64,000 nucleotides of DNA from Cellvibrio sp. KY-GH-1 (GTDB lineage: Bacteria > Pseudomonadota > Gammaproteobacteria > Pseudomonadales > Cellvibrionaceae): contig NZ_CP031728.1 in NCBI RefSeq assembly GCF_008806975.1, positions 2,294,001 to 2,358,000 on the forward strand, given 5' to 3'. The notes beneath the pieces were generated by a model that was given only the letters and a program-made list of their open reading frames with translations, searched no databases and was not told where the DNA came from. This document shows positions 17,253 through 25,441 of the stretch, piece after piece (positions within the stretch are counted from its first letter, which is position 1; every line of letters starts with the position of its first letter). A program made the position numbers and the translations under genes.

Positions 17253-18530
17253 TTAACGCACGACCTCACTGTTAATTTTAAAATCGCCCTGAAGATTTCC
17301 CCAATGCTCTTTTAGTTTTTGCTTGTGATTATCGGCCATCGGTAAAGACTCCAACAGCATAGGCCAGGTTGTTCTGGCCATAACCATGGCATCCTGTAGA
17401 TGTGCCTTAATAGCAGGCCAACGTACATCTATGCGTTTTATCCAGAGTTCAAAGTGAGTCATGTTTAACTTATACCAGTTTTTTTCCCTGCCCATACTAA
17501 ACGCCACTTCGCATTCGCCGTGCATATAAGCCATCGTGGACACTATGTCGTAGGCTGGCGACAGTACCGCACCAATTTTATCTGGATAGATCATCGACCA
17601 ATTCTTTAAGTGGGCATCGCCATTGCCCAGCAAGATATTTGCAAGCAGCCGTCTTGCCATTTGCTGAATGTCTGCAAGTGGCTGCGCCGAATATCGATAA
17701 ATAACGCCCCCAATTATTTCGTAATTAACTCCTTCATATTTCTCATGGGGATAAAGTTCCGCAATTTGCGCGAAGTCTTCCATGTGGATCCTGGATACAT
17801 CTCCCAACCCTTCGACTCGATCAAAACGTTTTATCGTGTAGGCGTACTGCTCATTAGGTAATTGAATATCAGGTAAGTTATCAAGCGCACCCAGGTGAAC
17901 CAGATTTATCTCGGGGATTATCACACCAATCGCTTGCGCTAATTTCATTGAAGAATATTCATTCTCCGGGACGTTTCTATAGACAGTAGAGGGCGTTTTT
18001 ATAATTAACGTATTGTCGTTTGATGGGAGTAAGTTGTATCGGCCATCTTTGTTTTTATTGCCGGAGAATTTTATTTGAACACCTGCCAAGGACACTTCAT
18101 CTGCCGTTGACGTTTTCACGGCAATAATCCTGCCGCTGTTTTTTTCTTCCACCCAATCTGGAATTTCACCAGGAGCCAATCGTTCCAGCATGAGCGCACC
18201 TGGTAAACTCATTCCAAAATGGGCGAGCAGAGCAAAATCATTATTGATATCCACCTTCAGCGATTTTGCCACCCACTCCCGCATCGCACCTTCAGGCAAC
18301 AGGTTGGAGATTACTGGCGCAACTTTTTGACTACTGATAATCGGTTTTTGCAGATACTGCTCATTCATTCGCTGTAGCAGCGTAAACGTCGGACGCCCTT
18401 TCACTGCAGTTACATACTCAGGATTAAAAAACAGCACATTTCTGTTTGAACTGTGATGCGTTAACACACCGATAAAAACACCATGTAGCATGAGCTTGAG
18501 GGCTTGAACTGTACTGGTATTACTCATCAT
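17253..18530 (-). CDS. hipA: HipA-family serine/threonine kinase toxin
   Basis: 425 residues. The N-terminal couple_hipA part contains VAPVISNLLPEGAMRE; the kinase has the catalytic loop NILLGNGDAHLKNWS and the metal-binding SPAYDIVST. HipA kinases phosphorylate aminoacyl-tRNA synthetases (GltX in E. coli) and induce dormancy, and are neutralised by HipB. The start ATGATG overlaps the hipB stop (GATGATGAGTAA), so the genes are translationally coupled with antitoxin first. All catalytic residues seem intact, so the toxin should be active. Confidence 0.92.
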   Translation of the reverse strand: MMSNTSTVQALKLMLHGVFIGVLTHHSSNRNVLFFNPEYVTAVKGRPTFTLLQRMNEQYLQKPIISSQKVAPVISNLLPEGAMREWVAKSLKVDINNDFALLAHFGMSLPGALMLERLAPGEIPDWVEEKNSGRIIAVKTSTADEVSLAGVQIKFSGNKNKDGRYNLLPSNDNTLIIKTPSTVYRNVPENEYSSMKLAQAIGVIIPEINLVHLGALDNLPDIQLPNEQYAYTIKRFDRVEGLGDVSRIHMEDFAQIAELYPHEKYEGVNYEIIGGVIYRYSAQPLADIQQMARRLLANILLGNGDAHLKNWSMIYPDKIGAVLSPAYDIVSTMAYMHGECEVAFSMGREKNWYKLNMTHFELWIKRIDVRWPAIKAHLQDAMVMARTTWPMLLESLPMADNHKQKLKEHWGNLQGDFKINSEVVR

Positions 18531-18885
18531 CTTTATCCAGCATATGACCAAACAATCTCATTACCGTAGATGGTTCCCTTATCCCGACATAATTCTTGGT
18601 TTGCAACCTAATTTGTTTCTGATAATCGGCCAGTTGCTGTTTTTCCGGAGGTAAGGAAGGAGCCGTTTTTTCCCCCTTCGAAGAAATACTTATTTCCAAG
18701 CCAAGCACATCTGCAAGGTGCAAAAGTGTTTTCACGGTGATATTCGCCCCAGCTTCAATCCGTTGGATCTGCTGCTGGCTCATACCGGCTTTTAGCAGCA
18801 TGTCTGCCTGACTCAAGTTCAGTTTTGTCCGCTGAGCTTCGATGATATCGCCAACATCTTGTACGCTACTAAGTTTGCTCCGCAT
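18520..18885 (-). CDS. hipB: HipB-family Xre antitoxin/repressor
   Basis: 121 residues from an ATG preceded by GGTGGGC; a longer frame reaches 18948 but would run through the operator region. It contains an Xre-type helix-turn-helix (NLSQADMLLKAGMSQQQIQRIEAG, about 26-50) and LLHLADVLGLEISISS, typical of HipB, plus a long charged C-terminal tail that may contact HipA. It should repress its own promoter via the palindromes just upstream. First gene of hipB-hipA-ltrA. Confidence 0.9.
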   Translation of the reverse strand: MRSKLSSVQDVGDIIEAQRTKLNLSQADMLLKAGMSQQQIQRIEAGANITVKTLLHLADVLGLEISISSKGEKTAPSLPPEKQQLADYQKQIRLQTKNYVGIREPSTVMRLFGHMLDKDDE

Positions 18886-18924
18886 GATGCCCACCACAAT
18901 ATTTATGTTGTATTTTTTAAAATT

Positions 18925-18970
18925 ACAGCATATATGCTGTTTTATCAATTAAACAATACATATGTTGTTT
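18925..18970 (-). promoter_or_regulatory. Two operator-like palindromes upstream of hipB
   Basis: A perfect 16-base palindrome ACAGCATATATGCTGT (18925-18940) and a related imperfect one, AAACAATACATATGTTGTTT (18951-18970), lie 28 bases apart centre to centre, about 40 bases upstream of hipB. Both share an ACA(G/A)-(C/T)A-TAT-TG-TGT pattern. Paired operators of this sort are usual for HipB autorepression. The site is inferred; no known motif was matched. Confidence 0.6.
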
Positions 18971-19000
18971 TAAATTAAAACGATAACCCCAAAAACAACA

Positions 19001-19021
19001 AACCCCGCACAGGGCGGGGTT
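19001..19021 (-). terminator. Intrinsic terminator after the TrpB-like small gene
   Basis: An 8-base-pair GC-rich stem (AACCCCGC / GCGGGGTT, loop of 5). Read on the minus strand it is followed by TTGTTGTTTTT, a good termination tract 24 bases after the stop at 19045. It isolates that gene from the hip operon. Confidence 0.75.
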
Positions 19022-19044
19022 TGCATTTAAGCGGTTGCAGCGAT

Positions 19045-19374
19045 TTATTCACCGGACTCTTTCAGGATGGTGTTCAATCCTTCCAGGTCGGCGCGGGCGA
19101 CGGCGCGCTGGTCGAGTTTTTCGCGCGCGGCAGCGGGTAAATCTGTGTACTGGATTACACCGCGATCCACCAGTACGATAATCACATCTTCCAGCACACG
19201 TACCAATTCAAGGTCAGACGAGTGAAGGCTTTCCAAACGCGCTTTCACTTCCTCTTTCACTTTCAGCCAGTTTTGCAATTCTTCGCTTTCTACGGCCATA
19301 TGTTCGGCGCCTTCAAATGGCTGTTGCTCCACCCGCAGCAAACGCCCTTGCCCATCGCGTTCTACATATACCAT
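19045..19374 (-). CDS. Small protein annotated elsewhere as tryptophan-synthase-beta-like
   Basis: 109 residues starting at an ATG with a near-perfect GGAGGAAGG ribosome site. MVYVERDGQGRLLRVE, SSDLELVRVLEDVIIVLVDRGVIQYTDLP and AREKL match a small acidic helical family found in Pseudomonas and relatives. That family carries the misleading label tryptophan synthase subunit beta, and no PLP-enzyme features are present. The frame stays open upstream to 19593 (with an ATG at 19521), but the strong ribosome site argues for the short form. It is the gene after the flagellar operon; a link to motility is not shown. Confidence 0.7.
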   Translation of the reverse strand: MVYVERDGQGRLLRVEQQPFEGAEHMAVESEELQNWLKVKEEVKARLESLHSSDLELVRVLEDVIIVLVDRGVIQYTDLPAAAREKLDQRAVARADLEGLNTILKESGE

Positions 19375-19637
19375 TGCCTTCCTCCGCCATCGCCTTGTTA
19401 TTAACATTCCCATCGATGTTACAAGGTTTCCCCAGGTCTGAATACCTCCGGGTTCGGCGGCGACAAAAGAGCAATCGGTATCCGCACTCATGTCATGGGA
19501 GCGCGATTCAAGGCCGCTCATGATGTAAACCTCTTTTGCGTAGTTGATATTGTCGTGGTCGCCGCCTTTTTGTAGGCGTGAACAGACCCGCACCCGATCC
19601 AGAGTCGGGTTTTCTAAATAGGTGTTAATGAATCAAA

Positions 19638-20714
19638 TCAAGACAGCAGGCTTACCACTGCAAAGCGCGAGAGTTGCGCCTGTGCAATCACCGTGTGCGC
19701 CACTACCGAATAGCTGGAAGCCTTGCGCCCATTGATGTTAAACACCGCGCTCGCAAAATTGAGCGCCCATTGTTTTTCATCCTGGCTTTCCTGGCGGGCG
19801 AGAAATTCGCGTACATCATCCTGACGTTGGCTGAGTTGCTGGCGCAAAGTGCCAATACGATCCAGTGCGGCGACTACTGAGTCCAGTAACTGGCGCAGTT
19901 CGCGCTGGCTTTCCTGGGTTTGAGCCTGGGTCAGGTTGGGATCAAAACCCAACAAACCCTCCTCCTTTGGACTGATCTGGCTACCGGTAACCGGGAAGAG
20001 TTTGCCATCGCCATTTACCCGTAGCTGGTTCTTTAACGCCTGCCAGTCATTTTCCGGCATAGAGAATTTCAGCGCGCCCTGCGCATCCAGCTCAACGCGA
20101 ATTCCTGCGCTACCGAGTCCGGCATTGAGGTTGCGCAACAGTTGCTCGTCGCTCATGCCATCATCCAGCACGACCGCCAGAGGTTCCGGTAAGGCGCGCC
20201 CACCGGTAATGACCAGAGTCTCTTTACCCGAGCGTTTAACCGCTTCCAGCGACTCCATTCCCGGCAGGGTAAAGCGGCTGCGTAGGGGTTCGTTAAGGCG
20301 CAGGATAAAATTTGCATCCAGACTTTGGCTGGTGCGTTTACTGCGCTCACCCAGCAGGCTGTTAACTTGCTGCAAACCTTTGCTGATCGCATCGCGCTCA
20401 TTGGTAAAGGATGAGCTTAGCTGACGACTGATGCTGAGGTTGAGCGACGACAACTGCTCCGCCAAATCCCCCAGGTAGCGGTCGGTTGCCTGCATGGACG
20501 ACAGCTGTTGGTTGAGCTGCAAGTTAAAACCACCGCTGTTGCCCGATGGTCTTGCCGTTTGCCGCGCTTCAGCGGCCCCCGCCTCCACTGAACTGGCATC
20601 CTGCGCAGGGGCAGTCGCATTGCGCCCCGGCGCGGGGTTCAGGCGCGTGCGGCTATAGGCCTGACTGCTGGTCTCAAGCGCGCTGGAGATTGCGGTCTGT
20701 TTGTCGATTTTCAT
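19638..20714 (-). CDS. Flagellar-locus protein with a flagellin-hook-IN-like segment, unknown function
   Basis: 358 residues, 45 bases after flgL on the same strand. Low-complexity N-terminus (Ala, Ser, Gln-rich, about 1-70); helical region (about 70-135). The middle segment, with VVLDDGMSDEQLLRNLNAGLGSAGIR and VELDAQGALKFS, resembles the flagellin-hook IN motif of flagellins and FliD. The C-terminal helices end in AHTVIAQAQLSRFAVVSLLS. No signal peptide, as for type-III-exported flagellar proteins. I do not recognise a named family. It may be an exported hook-filament junction or cap-associated protein. This is inference from position and the short motif. Confidence 0.6.
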   Translation of the reverse strand: MKIDKQTAISSALETSSQAYSRTRLNPAPGRNATAPAQDASSVEAGAAEARQTARPSGNSGGFNLQLNQQLSSMQATDRYLGDLAEQLSSLNLSISRQLSSSFTNERDAISKGLQQVNSLLGERSKRTSQSLDANFILRLNEPLRSRFTLPGMESLEAVKRSGKETLVITGGRALPEPLAVVLDDGMSDEQLLRNLNAGLGSAGIRVELDAQGALKFSMPENDWQALKNQLRVNGDGKLFPVTGSQISPKEEGLLGFDPNLTQAQTQESQRELRQLLDSVVAALDRIGTLRQQLSQRQDDVREFLARQESQDEKQWALNFASAVFNINGRKASSYSVVAHTVIAQAQLSRFAVVSLLS

Positions 20715-20759
20715 CCATTGTCACCTGCTACCAGCAAGCCTCGCTTACTCGCTACTTAC

Positions 20760-21674
20760 TCATAACAAACTGAAGAGCGAAAGCTCATTGATTTTCAAAT
20801 AGGTCTTTTGGGTGGCCTGCAACGCCAGTTGATAGTTGTTCAAGTCGATAGTCGCGCCGGCGTAATCCAATTGCGACAACTCGCCTTCAATCTTCTGGTT
20901 AACCAGCGAAACTTCATCATTGCTATTGCTGAGTAATGTCAGGGTATTCTGACGGCCGCCCAGCTCGGTGATGTTGCCCAGCAGGTCACTGTGGGTTACA
21001 TCCAACTGATCAATTGTAGTTCGGATTTGCGCCCCGACTGCCGGGTCAGAGGCACTGAGCAGCGGGTCTTTGAGCATGGTTACTACCGCGTGCAGCTCGT
21101 TGAGCATATTCATGCCGGCGCCGAAGATGTTCATGGCCGTTACGTTCTCTTCCACCAATACGCCGTTGGCAACCGCCGCCTGGCGATACTTGTCATTGCC
21201 GGTCACCGAATAGGTTTCAGTCACGCCGTCATAAGTAACCGCCTGGGTATCGCTTAAGGTGCCAGAGAATAAATAGCGCCCCTCTTCATCGCGCACGTTA
21301 GTTGCCGTAAAAAGGGTTTTTTCCAGATTTTCCAACTCACCGGCAATGGCCGCCAGGTCTTCACTGGTATTAGAACCATTCGCTGCCCAGAGCAAACGGT
21401 CGCGCACATTGAGTATTACGTTAGAGATGGACTTGAGGTTCACCTCCTGCGTTGACAGGCTGGCGGACACGTTGTCGATATTCTTGCTGTATTGATCCAG
21501 GCTCGCCTCTTCGCGCTGTACGCGCATGACCCTTACGCTGGCAATGGGATCATCCGACGGCAACAACATGCGCTTGTTGGTCGCCAACTGCTGCATAATT
21601 TTGCCCAACTGGGCCGAATTCCCATTCATGGAGTTGTGCATGGTGGCGGTAATTTGTGGATTGGTAATACGCAT
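20760..21674 (-). CDS. flgL: Flagellar hook-filament junction protein FlgL (HAP3)
   Basis: 304 residues. N-terminal MRITNPQITATMHNSMN and the QLATNKRMLLPSDDPIASVRVM region, with a C-terminal helix (DYAGATIDLNNYQLALQATQKTYLKI), match FlgL/flagellin terminal helices, which form the coiled-coil D0/D1 core. Directly downstream of flgK. In the assembled flagellum it joins the hook, via FlgK, to the flagellin filament. Confidence 0.93.
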   Translation of the reverse strand: MRITNPQITATMHNSMNGNSAQLGKIMQQLATNKRMLLPSDDPIASVRVMRVQREEASLDQYSKNIDNVSASLSTQEVNLKSISNVILNVRDRLLWAANGSNTSEDLAAIAGELENLEKTLFTATNVRDEEGRYLFSGTLSDTQAVTYDGVTETYSVTGNDKYRQAAVANGVLVEENVTAMNIFGAGMNMLNELHAVVTMLKDPLLSASDPAVGAQIRTTIDQLDVTHSDLLGNITELGGRQNTLTLLSNSNDEVSLVNQKIEGELSQLDYAGATIDLNNYQLALQATQKTYLKINELSLFSLL

Positions 21675-21706
21675 TCTGTACCCCTTGGATTCCTGCGCGA
21701 CCAGCC

Positions 21707-23071
21707 TTAGAAGGCAGCCAGCATGTCATCAAATAATTGGTTGGCGGTGGAGATCACTTTCATATTGGCCTGATAGGCCTGCTGATAGGTCATAAGGCTG
21801 ACCGCCTCTTCATCCAGGCTCACCGCGCTGACGCTGTCGCGCTGGGATTGCGCCTGTTGGGTCACAGTCGTGGTGGATTTCAAATCCGCCTGGTTCTGGC
21901 GACTGTCGCTGGCGACCTTTCCGAGCAACCCGGTATAGGCGTCGTTCAAACTGACCGAGCTGCCGTTTACCGTGATGTTCTGGTTTTTAATCGCGAGCAG
22001 ATCTAGCAATACCTCGTTGTTGCCGGTCTCACCGGATGTATCGGAAAAAGCCAACGCTTCCGGGGTTAAGGCATTCACCTGCAAGAGTTTGGTAGCGCTG
22101 GTTGGGTCGTAAGTTAGCAGTGCGGTTCCAGGGTTGCCGGCCAGGTCAAACCCGGTGAGCAAGGTGCTATTTATCTTGGTCGCAAACTGGTCCGCCATTT
22201 CATGCAGGGCATCCATGGTCGGGCGTAGGTCACTGTATTCTGTGTCATACAGGCCACCAAAACCACCACCGAAACCATCTTGTTTGAGCGGGAAAGTGGT
22301 TCCCAAAAACGCCAGGGAGACTTGCTGTTCGCCAGTTGCCAAAACACTGATTTGCAACTGGCCGGCAGAAATACCCGATACCAGCGGCTGGCCATTGGAA
22401 AGGGACACATTGAGCCCGCCGTCAGGAGTTTCGTTGACGCGAATCGAAGCAAATTTGCTGAGGTCTTTCACCAGGCTGTCGCGATGATCGCGCAATGCGG
22501 TGGTATCACCCTTGACCGCTTCGGTCTCCACAATCTTCTTGTTGAGCTTGGCGATGTTATCCGTCAGGCCGTTGATTTCCGCGGACATCGCGGTGCGTTG
22601 TTCGTGCAGCGCCATCACCTGCGCGTTGATATTGCTGCTCAAGCCGTTGAAGCGCTGAGCCAGGTTGCCCGCTTCGGCCAGCACTTGCTGGCGCAGGGCG
22701 ATGGAATTAGGTGTTGCGCTGGCTTCGCTGAGTGCGGCAAAAAACTGGTCCAGGCCGATACTGATACTGGAGCCTTCGCCGGACATAAGTGACTCAAGGG
22801 CGGTGAGATAATCCTGACGAGCGCCGTAATAGTTTTGCTCGGTCGTGGCACGCCAGAGCTGCTGATTTTGAAAGTCACTCGCCATGCGGCGGATGCTGCT
22901 CACCTCTACCCCACCCCCAACATTCAAGCCACCGGGGCCAGCCAACGATTGGGTCACGGTATGCAAACGGCTAAAACCGGGCGTGTTGACGTTGGCGATA
23001 TTCTGGCCGGTGGTGGCGATACCCACCTGGGCTGCACGCACTCCGCTTAAACCGAGGTTATAAAGTGACAT
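21707..23071 (-). CDS. flgK: Flagellar hook-associated protein FlgK (HAP1)
   Basis: 454 residues with the rod/hook-type N-terminus (GLSGVRAAQVGIATTGQNIANVNTPGFSR) and the C-terminal QAYQANMKVISTANQLFDDMLAAF motif. It is on the short side for FlgK, in which the central variable domains differ in size. Lies between flgJ and flgL, as in other gammaproteobacterial flagellar operons. Confidence 0.94.
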   Translation of the reverse strand: MSLYNLGLSGVRAAQVGIATTGQNIANVNTPGFSRLHTVTQSLAGPGGLNVGGGVEVSSIRRMASDFQNQQLWRATTEQNYYGARQDYLTALESLMSGEGSSISIGLDQFFAALSEASATPNSIALRQQVLAEAGNLAQRFNGLSSNINAQVMALHEQRTAMSAEINGLTDNIAKLNKKIVETEAVKGDTTALRDHRDSLVKDLSKFASIRVNETPDGGLNVSLSNGQPLVSGISAGQLQISVLATGEQQVSLAFLGTTFPLKQDGFGGGFGGLYDTEYSDLRPTMDALHEMADQFATKINSTLLTGFDLAGNPGTALLTYDPTSATKLLQVNALTPEALAFSDTSGETGNNEVLLDLLAIKNQNITVNGSSVSLNDAYTGLLGKVASDSRQNQADLKSTTTVTQQAQSQRDSVSAVSLDEEAVSLMTYQQAYQANMKVISTANQLFDDMLAAF

Positions 23072-23106
23072 AGTGTTCTATCCTGTTGGTCGCCGGGCGC
23101 TAGCGC

Positions 23107-24180
23107 CTATTCGCCGAGGGTTTCACCGAAGGTGAAAGAGCGCCACGGCTGGGCATCGGACGATGGGCGATAAGTCTCTATTACTTCATTCAAGGCGACC
23201 GGATTGGCGGCGCGATTAAATGATTTTTCTCCTGAAGAAACAGGAATTTGCACCGAGTTTTCAGGCGCCGATTGACTCAGCTCGGACAGAATACGGCTGG
23301 TGTATTCGCGAGTTTCCTTGAACGGAATTTGACGCACCCAGCTGGACATACTGATCTGCCCAAGGCGCGGGTCGCCGTTGCGCTCCAGCCATTCATCCAC
23401 CCGCGCGGGGCCGGCGTTGTAGGCGGCCAGGGCCAGTGCTTGCTCGCCGTCATAGCGCTCCAGCATCTTGCCCAAAAAGGCGGTACCCAATTGCCTGTTG
23501 TAGTCGGCATCACGCGTGAGGCGATTAAGGTTGAACTGCACCCCCAACTCCAGCGCCATCTGGCGTGCGGTGTCGGGCATCAATTGCATAATGCCGAGCG
23601 CGCCTTTGTTGGAAACCGCATCCACCTTGCCGCCGGACTCCTGGTTAATCACTGAATCCACCAGCGTTTTAAAGCGGGCCGAACCTTTGTCCCAAATGTT
23701 CTCCAAACCATCAATTCCAAGCGCGACTCCGCGCTGCCAACTAGAACGCAGGTTGCCAAGGCTGAATGCGTTGGAATCCATAGCCGCTGAGCGACGCTCG
23801 GGCACAGCGGCGGTTTGTGCTTGTTCACCGGCTTCAACAACCGAGAGCGGCTGAGTTGAGGATGAGGCAGTGGAATTACCGGAAAGCTGCTTGACCAGCA
23901 TGTCGGCGATACCGGTTTGGCGCTTGCCCGCCAGGGTTTCGGAGAGCACGCCGTCGTAAAAATCGCGCATGGTGTCCATTTCACGGCTGCGCAGCGGGTT
24001 GTCCGCCGCCAGCACATCACCCGCCTTGCGCATTTGCTTGAGCACTTGCTGTAAGAACATGGCTTCGAACTGTTCGGCGGCCATATCCAGCGCTGGCTTC
24101 TGTCCATTTACAGACTGTCCGGCAATCTGGCTGCTGGCAGCCAATGGATTCGTGGAGTTATTGAGGGAGACGATACTCAT
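23107..24180 (-). CDS. flgJ: FlgJ with a C-terminal lytic-transglycosylase (SLT) domain
   Basis: 357 residues from the ATG after CAGGAAC. The N-terminal rod-binding domain (about 30-110: AEQFEAMFLQQVLKQMRKAGD, REMDTMRDFYDGVLSE) is that of FlgJ. The C-terminal half is not the usual GH73 glucosaminidase but a lysozyme-like SLT/GH23 domain: VINQESGG with the catalytic Glu, GALGIMQLMPDTARQMA, ALAAYNAGPARVDEW and REYTSRI. It would cap the growing rod and open the murein. The domain replacement is the notable feature. Confidence 0.9.
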   Translation of the reverse strand: MSIVSLNNSTNPLAASSQIAGQSVNGQKPALDMAAEQFEAMFLQQVLKQMRKAGDVLAADNPLRSREMDTMRDFYDGVLSETLAGKRQTGIADMLVKQLSGNSTASSSTQPLSVVEAGEQAQTAAVPERRSAAMDSNAFSLGNLRSSWQRGVALGIDGLENIWDKGSARFKTLVDSVINQESGGKVDAVSNKGALGIMQLMPDTARQMALELGVQFNLNRLTRDADYNRQLGTAFLGKMLERYDGEQALALAAYNAGPARVDEWLERNGDPRLGQISMSSWVRQIPFKETREYTSRILSELSQSAPENSVQIPVSSGEKSFNRAANPVALNEVIETYRPSSDAQPWRSFTFGETLGE

Positions 24181-24201
24181 CGAACATGTTCCTGTTTTTT
24201 T

Positions 24202-24290
24202 AATCCCTCCCCAGCCTCCCTTTTTCAAAGGGAGGAGCCTTGACTCCCCTCTTTGAAACGGGGCGCGTAGCTAAGAGGGGCCGGGGGAGA
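24202..24290. repeat. Hairpin-forming intergenic repeat between flgI and flgJ
   Basis: CCTCCCTTTTTCAAAGGGAGG (24215-24235) is an inverted repeat. It is followed by CCCCTCTTTGAAACGGGG and TAAGAGGGGCCGGGGGAG, which can pair with the CTCCCC and CCCCTC segments upstream. Composite C/T-G/A elements of this look are dispersed in intergenic regions of many proteobacterial genomes. It is the only such copy I see in this window. Confidence 0.6.
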
Positions 24291-24295
24291 TTTCT

Positions 24296-25414
24296 TTAAA
24301 TCACAATCAATTCAGCATTCAGGGCGCCGGCTTTTTCCAGCGCCTGCAGGATGCTCATCACATCATCCGGGGTGGCGCCCAGGCTGTTAACGGTGCTGAT
24401 AATGCTGTCCAGACTCGCGCCTTCCGGCCACTTGAACATGGCGTTGGCTTCCTGGTCTACGGCGATATCCGACTGCGGCGTTACCGCCGTTTGGCCGCGT
24501 GAAAAGGCCCCCGGCTGGCTGACTTGCGAGGATTCATTAATGGTCACGGTCAGCGACCCATGAGCTACGGCGGCGGCTTTGACACGCACGCCTTCGCCCA
24601 CTACCACAGTGCCGGTGCGGCTGTTGAACACGACTTTCGGACGCACTCGCCCGGTGTCTACTTCCAGCATTTCCAGCATGGCCACGAAACTGGTGCGCTG
24701 GTTGGCAGAGAGCGGCGCCTGCAAGGAAACCTGGGTGCCATTTAACGCGGTGGCGACATTCGCGCCGAACTTGTTGTTGATCGCCGTCGCCACTTTGGTG
24801 GCGGTTTGGAAACTGGGTTCGCGGATGTTCAACATAATGTCTTTGCGCTCGGCAAAATCGGTGGCGATGGAGCGTTCAACCGTTGCACCACTGGGAATCA
24901 AACCAGTATTGGCGGTGTTGATCGCCACGCTGGAGCCGCTTGCTCCCTGGGCATTTAACCCGCCGACGATGAGCGCACCCTGCGCCAGCGCATAGGTCTC
25001 ACCATCCACACCCATCAATGGGGTCATCAACAATTGCCCGCCGCGCAGGCTTTTCGCATCGCCCAGTGAAGAAACGGTCACATCAATTTTTTGGCCCGGC
25101 CCGTAAGACGGTGGGATGGTTGCCGTCACCATCACCGCGGCCGCGTTTTTCAATTTGGGGTCCACATTCGGCGGCAGGTTGATACCGAATTGCTTGACCA
25201 TGTTTACGGTGGATTGGCTGGTGAATTTCACCTGGTTTTTATCGCCGGTACCATCCAGACCAACTACCAATCCATAGCCGACCAGCTGATTGGTGCGGAT
25301 ACCTTCGATATCCACCACATCCATCAGCGGCACCGCGTGCGCGGGTTTGATAAACAGCATCGCCAGCAACAAGGCACCAGCGGCGAGGCGACAATAAGAA
25401 AGAGAAATACGCAT
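24296..25414 (-). CDS. flgI: Flagellar P-ring protein FlgI
   Basis: 372 residues from an ATG after GGAGCC. Sec signal peptide (about 1-26, cut after PAHA); then DVVDIEGIRTNQLVGYGLVVGLDGTGD and FTSQSTVNMVKQFGI. The ending AGALNAELIVI is the typical FlgI C-terminus. It forms the periplasmic P ring around the rod. The longer frame to 25438 has no signal-like start. Stop lies just before the hairpin repeat. Confidence 0.95.
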   Translation of the reverse strand: MRISLSYCRLAAGALLLAMLFIKPAHAVPLMDVVDIEGIRTNQLVGYGLVVGLDGTGDKNQVKFTSQSTVNMVKQFGINLPPNVDPKLKNAAAVMVTATIPPSYGPGQKIDVTVSSLGDAKSLRGGQLLMTPLMGVDGETYALAQGALIVGGLNAQGASGSSVAINTANTGLIPSGATVERSIATDFAERKDIMLNIREPSFQTATKVATAINNKFGANVATALNGTQVSLQAPLSANQRTSFVAMLEMLEVDTGRVRPKVVFNSRTGTVVVGEGVRVKAAAVAHGSLTVTINESSQVSQPGAFSRGQTAVTPQSDIAVDQEANAMFKWPEGASLDSIISTVNSLGATPDDVMSILQALEKAGALNAELIVI

Positions 25415-25441
25415 AAATTCTGGCTCCAGGCCCGGCATTGA

